Positions 59,130 through 64,000 of a stretch of 64,000 nucleotides of DNA are shown one piece after another (within the stretch, counting starts at the first letter, position 1; every line of letters starts with the position of its first letter). The stretch spans positions 310,001 through 374,000 of the forward strand of contig NZ_JANUGZ010000003.1 in NCBI RefSeq assembly GCF_024753205.1, written 5' to 3'. A program made the position numbers and the translations under genes. The notes beneath the pieces were generated by a model. The model was not told the DNA's origin. It did not search any database and was given only the letters and a program-made list of their open reading frames with translations. This stretch comes from Massilia aurea. GTDB taxonomy: Bacteria; Pseudomonadota; Gammaproteobacteria; Burkholderiales; Burkholderiaceae_D.

Positions 59130-60857
59130 TTAGAACGTTTCCCACTCGTCCGCAGCCACAGGCGCCTTGGCCTGCGTCCGCGTCGGGCTCGGCGCCGGCG
59201 CCGGCTTGGCATGGGCAATGGCCACCTTCTTCACCGCCGGCGCTGGTGCCGCTGCCGGCTTCGCGCGCACAACGGCGACATCGGCTGGCGCCGCCTCGGC
59301 CATCTGCCCGGCATCGATCCTGAACACCGCGACGGCGGCAGCCAGCATCACTGCCTGCTCCTGCATCGACGCCGACGCTGCCGCCGCTTCCTCGACCAGC
59401 GCTGCATTCTGCTGCGTGCCCTCGTCCATCTGCGCCACGGCCTGGTTGATCTGCTCGATGCCGGCGGTCTGCTCGACGCTGGCGGCGCTGATCTCGGTCA
59501 TGATGTCGGTCACGCGGCGGACGCTGTCGACGATTTCCTGCATCGTGGAACCTGCCTGCGCCACCAGCTTGCTGCCGTCGGCAACCTTGCTGCTCGAGTC
59601 GCCGATCAGCGTCTTGATTTCCCTGGCCGCTGCCGCCGAACGCTGCGCCAGATTGCGCACTTCGCTTGCCACGACTGCAAAGCCGCGGCCCTGCTCGCCC
59701 GCACGGGCCGCTTCCACCGCCGCGTTGAGCGCCAGGATATTGGTCTGGAAGGCGATACTGTCGATCACGCCGATGATGTCGCTGATCTTGTTCGACGACG
59801 CATTGATCTGGTCCATCGTGTCGACCACCTGGTGAATCACTTCACCGCCGCGCGCGGCCACGTTCGACGCGGTCTCGGCCAGCTTGTTGGCCTGGCGCGC
59901 ATTGTCGGCGTTCTGCTTGACGGTCGACGTCAGTTCTTCCATTGACGATGCCGTCTCTTCCAGCGCGCCGGCTTGCTGCTCGGTGCGGCCAGACAAATCC
60001 TGGCTGCCCGCTGCCACCTGGCCGGCGGCAACCGCGATGGTATCGGTGCCAATCCGCACGGCGCCGACGGTGCGCGCCAGGCTCTCGTTCATGGTCTTGA
60101 GCGCCTGCAGCAGCCGGCCGGTTTCATCCTGCGTGGTGACGTCGATACGGCTGGTCAGGTCGCCAGCGGCAACGGTATTGGCCACTTCCAGTGCGCGGCG
60201 CACCGGTACCGTGATCGAACGCGTGATGAGCGTGGCCACCAGGGCCGCGAACGCCAGCGCCAGGCCGCCCAGGGCCCAGGTTTGCCACATCGTCCTGTCA
60301 TAGGTTGTTGCGGCGCTTGCTGCAGCTTTCGCGCTCAGGTCCTTTTGCAGCGCCAGTTCGGCGGCAGTGGCTTCCTTCAGCTTGGCCAGGCGCGGGCGCA
60401 GTTCGTTGGTCAGATAGACCTTGGCCGGCTCTTCCTCGCCCGCATTGATCAGGGCGAGCAGTTCGGTGACGCCGGTCAGGTAGCTGGTGCTCGTGCTCTG
60501 CATCGTGCGCAGGATGGCCAGTTCATCGGGGTGCGCCGTCAGCAGCGGCTCGATTTCGGTCAGGGTCGAGGTGATCGTCACACGGGCCTTGCCGATCGCA
60601 TCCACCTGCTTCTGGCGGTCGGTCGGCTCGGCATTGAGCATCATGTTGCGCAGCGCGATGGCGATGACGTTGATCTGGCCTTCCAGCCGGTTGCTCATCT
60701 CGATCGCCGGGATCCGGTGCTCGACGAGATCCCTGGTGCCATTGTTCACACGCAGCAGCGACGCATTGCTCATCACAATCATCGCGATGAGCATGACGCC
60801 GACGATGCCAAAGCCAAGCGACAGGCGCGTGGCGATATTCAGATTACCGAGTTTCAT
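59130..60857 (-). CDS. methyl-accepting chemotaxis protein with C-terminal EWETF
   Basis: The 575-residue protein has a first membrane helix (about 10-30), a periplasmic helical sensor, a second helix (about 190-212), HAMP ([20 protein letters not shown]) and an MCP signalling domain with [21 protein letters not shown] Pro/Ala/Lys-rich linker ends in DEWETF. E. coli Tar/Tsr end in NWETF, which binds CheR/CheB, so adaptation enzymes are probably tethered here. It lies 25 bases after cheW on the same strand. Ligand unknown. ATG 60857 was chosen to give [11 protein letters not shown]. Confidence 0.93.
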   Translation of the reverse strand: MKLGNLNIATRLSLGFGIVGVMLIAMIVMSNASLLRVNNGTRDLVEHRIPAIEMSNRLEGQINVIAIALRNMMLNAEPTDRQKQVDAIGKARVTITSTLTEIEPLLTAHPDELAILRTMQSTSTSYLTGVTELLALINAGEEEPAKVYLTNELRPRLAKLKEATAAELALQKDLSAKAAASAATTYDRTMWQTWALGGLALAFAALVATLITRSITVPVRRALEVANTVAAGDLTSRIDVTTQDETGRLLQALKTMNESLARTVGAVRIGTDTIAVAAGQVAAGSQDLSGRTEQQAGALEETASSMEELTSTVKQNADNARQANKLAETASNVAARGGEVIHQVVDTMDQINASSNKISDIIGVIDSIAFQTNILALNAAVEAARAGEQGRGFAVVASEVRNLAQRSAAAAREIKTLIGDSSSKVADGSKLVAQAGSTMQEIVDSVRRVTDIMTEISAASVEQTAGIEQINQAVAQMDEGTQQNAALVEEAAAASASMQEQAVMLAAAVAVFRIDAGQMAEAAPADVAVVRAKPAAAPAPAVKKVAIAHAKPAPAPSPTRTQAKAPVAADEWETF

Positions 60858-60882
60858 GGGGTTGTTCTTTCTGCAGGACGGC

Positions 60883-61353
60883 TCAGGCGGCCAGCGGGAG
60901 CGACGGCACGACGCCAAGTTCTTCGGATTGCATCAGGGCGTCGATATCGAGCAGGATCAGCATGCGTTCGCCGACCGTCCCGAGACCACGCAGGTAGCCC
61001 GCGTCGAGCGTGCCCATGGCAGGCGCCGGGCGGATCTGGTCGGCTTCGAGCGTGACGACCTCGGAGACGCTGTCGACCACCATGCCGATCACGTGCTGCG
61101 CAATGTTCAGGATGATCACGACGGTCAGGCTGTCATAGGCTGGATCGGCAAAACCGAACTTGATGCGCATGTCTACCACCGGCACGATCCGGCCGCGCAG
61201 ATTGATGACGCCCTTGAGAAACTCGGGCGCATTGGCCAGGCGCGTCGGCGCCTCGTAGCCGCGAATTTCCTGCACTTTGAGGATGCTGATGCCATATTCT
61301 TCCTTGCCGAGGCGGAAAGAGAGTACTTCGTGATCGTTGACTGCGTGTTCCAT
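60883..61353 (-). CDS. cheW: chemotaxis coupling protein CheW
   Basis: The 156-residue protein couples chemoreceptors to CheA. It has the CheW fold blocks [40 protein letters not shown] and [19 protein letters not shown]. The ATG at 61353 has AAAGG seven bases upstream. It sits between two MCP genes on the same strand. No cheA or cheY is in the window. Confidence 0.95.
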   Translation of the reverse strand: MEHAVNDHEVLSFRLGKEEYGISILKVQEIRGYEAPTRLANAPEFLKGVINLRGRIVPVVDMRIKFGFADPAYDSLTVVIILNIAQHVIGMVVDSVSEVVTLEADQIRPAPAMGTLDAGYLRGLGTVGERMLILLDIDALMQSEELGVVPSLPLAA

Positions 61354-61529
61354 GAGATTACCTTTCAATGCCGTGAGATTTCGTTATATTTCTTTTCGAC
61401 AAGTAGGGTAAGTTCGAATGCGGACGATAACGATGCATGCACACTAACGAACCGGCAATGCCAGCCCGATTGCAATGAATACTGGACGATGCGCACTTTT
61501 TCATTTGCGCATGTGTTGGTTGTGCGTGC

Positions 61530-61564
61530 AAAAAAAAACGGCAAGCCGCAGCTTGCCGTTTTTT
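61530..61564. terminator. bidirectional intrinsic terminator
   Basis: A 10-bp stem (61537-61546 with 61551-61560) has a CGCA loop, with nine A to the left and six T to the right. It ends the upstream MCP gene's transcript (minus strand), separating it from cheW. Confidence 0.92.
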
Positions 61565-61615
61565 AATGCCGATGCCGTTTGAACGGCAAAACCCGGGGTC
61601 TTGCTCAGCGCGAGG

Positions 61616-63406
61616 TCAGAACTCTTCCCAATCCCCGGCCGCCACCGGCGTTGGGCCAGACGTGGCCGCTGGCTTGGGCGATGCCTTGGCCGGTGCGATT
61701 GCCTTGCGCGGGGCCGGTGCCGGTGCCGGTGCTGGTGCGGCGGCCGGTGCAGGCGCCGGGACGGCCCGCACTGGCGCCACCGGCTGCGGCGCTGCTACTG
61801 CCACGGTCGCCGACACCCCCTGCCTCTGAACCTCATCGATCCGGAACACCGCCACTGCCTGCGCCAGCAGGGCCGCCTGCTCGCGCATCGAGGTCGCCGC
61901 CGCTGCCGCCTCTTCGACCAGCGCCGCGTTCTGCTGCGTGCCCTCGTCCATCTGCGCTACGGCCAGGTTGATCTGCTCGATGCCGGCGGTCTGCTCGACG
62001 CTGGCGGCGCTGATCTCGGTCATGATGTCGGTCACGCTGCGCACGCTGTCGACGATCTCGCGCATCGTCTGGCCGGCCTGCGCCACCAGCTTGCCGCCCT
62101 CGGCGACGTTGCCATTCGAGTCCTGGATCAGGCCCTTGATTTCGCGCGCCGCCGCGGCCGAGCGCTGCGCCAGATTGCGCACCTCGCCCGCCACCACGGC
62201 AAAGCCTCTGCCCTGCTCGCCCGCGCGAGCCGCCTCCACGGCCGCATTCAAGGCCAGGATATTGGTCTGGAACGCAATGCCGTCGATCACGCCGATGATG
62301 TCGTTGATCTTGTTGGACGATGCGTTGATGCCGTCCATCGTGCCGACCACCTGCTCGATGACGTCGCCGCCACGCGAGGCGACGCTCGAGGCCAGGCCCG
62401 CCATGCTATTAGCCTGGCGCGCGTTGTCCGCATTCTGGCGTACGGTCGCCGTCAGCTCTTCCATCGACGACGCCGCTTCTTCCAGCGCCGCGGCCTGCTG
62501 CTCGGTGCGAATCGACAGATCATGGCTGCCCGCTGCCACTTCGGCCGCGGCCACCGCAATCGTGTCGGTCCCCACGCGTACGGTGCCGACAGTGCGCGCC
62601 AGGTTTTCGTTCATGGTCTTGAGGGCTTGCAGCAGCTGGCCCGTTTCGTCATGCGTGGTCACCTCGATGCGGCTGGTCAGGTCGCCGGCGGCAACCGTAT
62701 TGGCCACGGTGAGCGCCTGCGCCAGCGGCCGCGTGATCGAGCGCGTGATCGCCCACGCCGCCAATACCGACAGCAGCAATGCGACGCCGCCCAGGCCCCA
62801 CATCAGCAGACTGGTATTGCGGTAGGTGACCGCCGCGTCGCGCGCGGCTTCGTCCGCGATCGCAACCTGCAGCGCGGTCTGCTCGGCCGTCGCCCGCTTC
62901 AGGCGCATCAGCAGCGGGCCCAGGTCTTCGCCGAGCAGCGCGCGCGCCTCGTCGACTTCCTCAGCCTCGAGGTGCTTGATCATCGCATCCTGCCCGGCCT
63001 TGTACAGTGCGGTTTCCTTGTCCATCTGGGCCAGCAGCTCGAGCGCCTTCGGGTTGTGCAGCGAGGCCCGCAGCTTGACCAGGATGGCGTCCATCGCCGC
63101 GCGCGCGGCCATGATGTCCTTGACCTGACGCCGGTGGTCGGAACCGCTCTCGCTGAGGATCATATTGCGCAGCGAAATGGCGATATCGTTGATCCGGTCC
63201 TGCATCTGGGTGGTCAGCGCGATACGCGGCATGCGTTCGTTGACGATTTCGGCAGTGCCAGCGTTGGTACGGGCCAGCATTGCATTACTCAGTACGATCA
63301 TCACGACCAGCATGATGCAGATCAGGCCAAAGCCCAGTGCCAGTCGTTTGCCGATGCGCAGATTTGCCAGTGCCAAGGCACGGCGTTTCTTGTTTGATTC
63401 TGTCAT
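61616..63406 (-). CDS. methyl-accepting chemotaxis protein with C-terminal DWEEF
   Basis: The 596-residue protein has a membrane helix (about 24-46), a periplasmic helical sensor (about 47-190), a second helix (about 200-220), HAMP ([20 protein letters not shown]) and the signalling domain with [21 protein letters not shown] Pro/Ala linker ends in AAGDWEEF, resembling the xWxxF CheR-binding pentapeptide. It resembles the MCP at 59130-60857 strongly, so the two look like paralogues flanking cheW. ATG 63406 is six bases after AAGGA; ATG 63412 is the alternative. Ligand unknown. Confidence 0.93.
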   Translation of the reverse strand: MTESNKKRRALALANLRIGKRLALGFGLICIMLVVMIVLSNAMLARTNAGTAEIVNERMPRIALTTQMQDRINDIAISLRNMILSESGSDHRRQVKDIMAARAAMDAILVKLRASLHNPKALELLAQMDKETALYKAGQDAMIKHLEAEEVDEARALLGEDLGPLLMRLKRATAEQTALQVAIADEAARDAAVTYRNTSLLMWGLGGVALLLSVLAAWAITRSITRPLAQALTVANTVAAGDLTSRIEVTTHDETGQLLQALKTMNENLARTVGTVRVGTDTIAVAAAEVAAGSHDLSIRTEQQAAALEEAASSMEELTATVRQNADNARQANSMAGLASSVASRGGDVIEQVVGTMDGINASSNKINDIIGVIDGIAFQTNILALNAAVEAARAGEQGRGFAVVAGEVRNLAQRSAAAAREIKGLIQDSNGNVAEGGKLVAQAGQTMREIVDSVRSVTDIMTEISAASVEQTAGIEQINLAVAQMDEGTQQNAALVEEAAAAATSMREQAALLAQAVAVFRIDEVQRQGVSATVAVAAPQPVAPVRAVPAPAPAAAPAPAPAPAPRKAIAPAKASPKPAATSGPTPVAAGDWEEF

Positions 63407-63643
63407 GGTCATCCTTGTACAGCGCCAGGCGCTGAAAATAGTTACCGTGAGAGAACATTACAAGCGACTTTTCGTCATGTCGATAGATCGATGTCAATAC
63501 GAGAAAATAAAACTTGGTCAAGCCCTGAAGTATGGCGTGTCCGCAACAGGTGATGACACACTGCTCATCTCCGATGGGTGCGGTGGCATGCATCGTGCTT
63601 TAAATAAAGGGACAATCCACCCACCTTTTGTTCCGGGAGTTTT

Positions 63644-64000
63644 ATGATCATCCGCAGACTCGATCCACGCACCATCGCCCAATCCATGCCGTCGCTGGGC
63701 ACGCTGCTCCTCGATGCGGTTGCCGATGGCCACTCACTGGGATTCGTCAACGGCCTGGACCAGGAGCAGCTCGACGCCTACTGGCAAGGCATTGCGGAAG
63801 AAGTCGGTCTGGGCCAGCGCGTCCTGTTGGCAGCGGAACGTGACGGCGTGCTGGTCGGCACTATCCAGTTAGCATTAACTACAAAGCCAAATGGCCATAA
63901 TCGCGCCGAAGTGCAACAGTTGCTCGTACACTGCACCGTACGGCGAAGCGGCATCGGGATGGCGCTGCTGCAAGCCCTCGAGATCGAAGCACTGGCCTTG
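63644..64000 (+). CDS. GNAT-family N-acetyltransferase (3' end outside window)
   Basis: From the ATG at 63644, preceded by GGGAG, 119 residues are open to the window edge: MIIRRLDPRTIAQSMPSLGT at the start, then RVLLAAERDGVLVGTIQLAL. VQQLLVHCTVRRSGIGMALL is the GNAT acetyl-CoA-binding motif A (R/Q-x-x-G-x-G/A in RRSGIG). The acceptor substrate is unknown. The gene continues rightward beyond the window. Confidence 0.85.
   Translation, partial: MIIRRLDPRTIAQSMPSLGTLLLDAVADGHSLGFVNGLDQEQLDAYWQGIAEEVGLGQRVLLAAERDGVLVGTIQLALTTKPNGHNRAEVQQLLVHCTVRRSGIGMALLQALEIEALAL

Overview
The window is ordinary high-GC chromosome from a betaproteobacterium, most likely an Oxalobacteraceae member of the Massilia/Telluria/Janthinobacterium type. 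This is inferred from the gene repertoire, not a database match: a betaproteobacterial trimeric porin, a second long-form IF-1, a PEP-CTERM protein behind a textbook sigma-54 promoter, several methyl-accepting chemotaxis proteins (two ending in xWE(T/E)F), a KaiC-like ATPase with a histidine kinase, and two ECF sigma/RskA pairs. I see no rRNA, tRNA, CRISPR array, prophage or insertion sequence.

Layout. 1-5.8 kb: end of an RmlD-like reductase, a KefB/C-type antiporter, a CaiB/BaiF CoA-transferase, a small membrane protein and a DUF4394 lipoprotein. 5.8-10.4 kb (minus): RskA-like anti-sigma factor and ECF sigma factor, then a KaiC-like ATPase overlapping a hybrid histidine kinase. 10.9 kb: infA paralogue. 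11.2-15 kb (minus): a five-gene run of J-domain protein, three proteins of unknown family and an MFS transporter. 15.2-22.1 kb (plus): glnS, a lipoprotein metallophosphoesterase, a CHASE-type histidine kinase, and a GRDP-like protein with five C-terminal AFCASPG repeats. 22.1-33.4 kb: an epimerase-like protein, a ferredoxin-type reductase, an MFS exporter, an HPF/RaiA protein, a BtuF-like protein, a cyclic-nucleotide-domain diguanylate cyclase, sbcB, pyrF, the lemA/TPM operon and an SDR enzyme. 33.4-36.4 kb: a gene-poor, AT-richer stretch with two candidate small RNAs, a Cys-rich small protein, a VanZ-like protein and a PEP-CTERM protein. 36.4-41.5 kb (minus): galactose operon galT, M24-like protein, galK, GH2. 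41.9-49.5 kb: M20 dipeptidase, pirin, asparaginase, an MCP, a hydrolase and an FAH-family protein. 49.5-55.2 kb: a large hybrid kinase, a ferritin-like protein and a second ECF/RskA pair. 55.2-57.1 kb: SMP-30-like protein and galM. 57.7 kb: porin. 59.1-63.4 kb (minus): MCP, cheW, MCP. The right edge cuts a GNAT acetyltransferase.

How it fits together: much of the window is sensing and regulation (three MCPs, CheW, three histidine kinases, one GGDEF protein, two ECF systems) mixed with sugar uptake and use (porin, GH2, galK/galT, galM, SMP-30) and housekeeping (glnS, pyrF, sbcB, infA). The least explained items are the J-domain operon, the AFCASPG-repeat protein, a possible anti-Shine-Dalgarno small RNA near 33.46 kb, and an M24-like protein in the gal operon that lacks most metal ligands.
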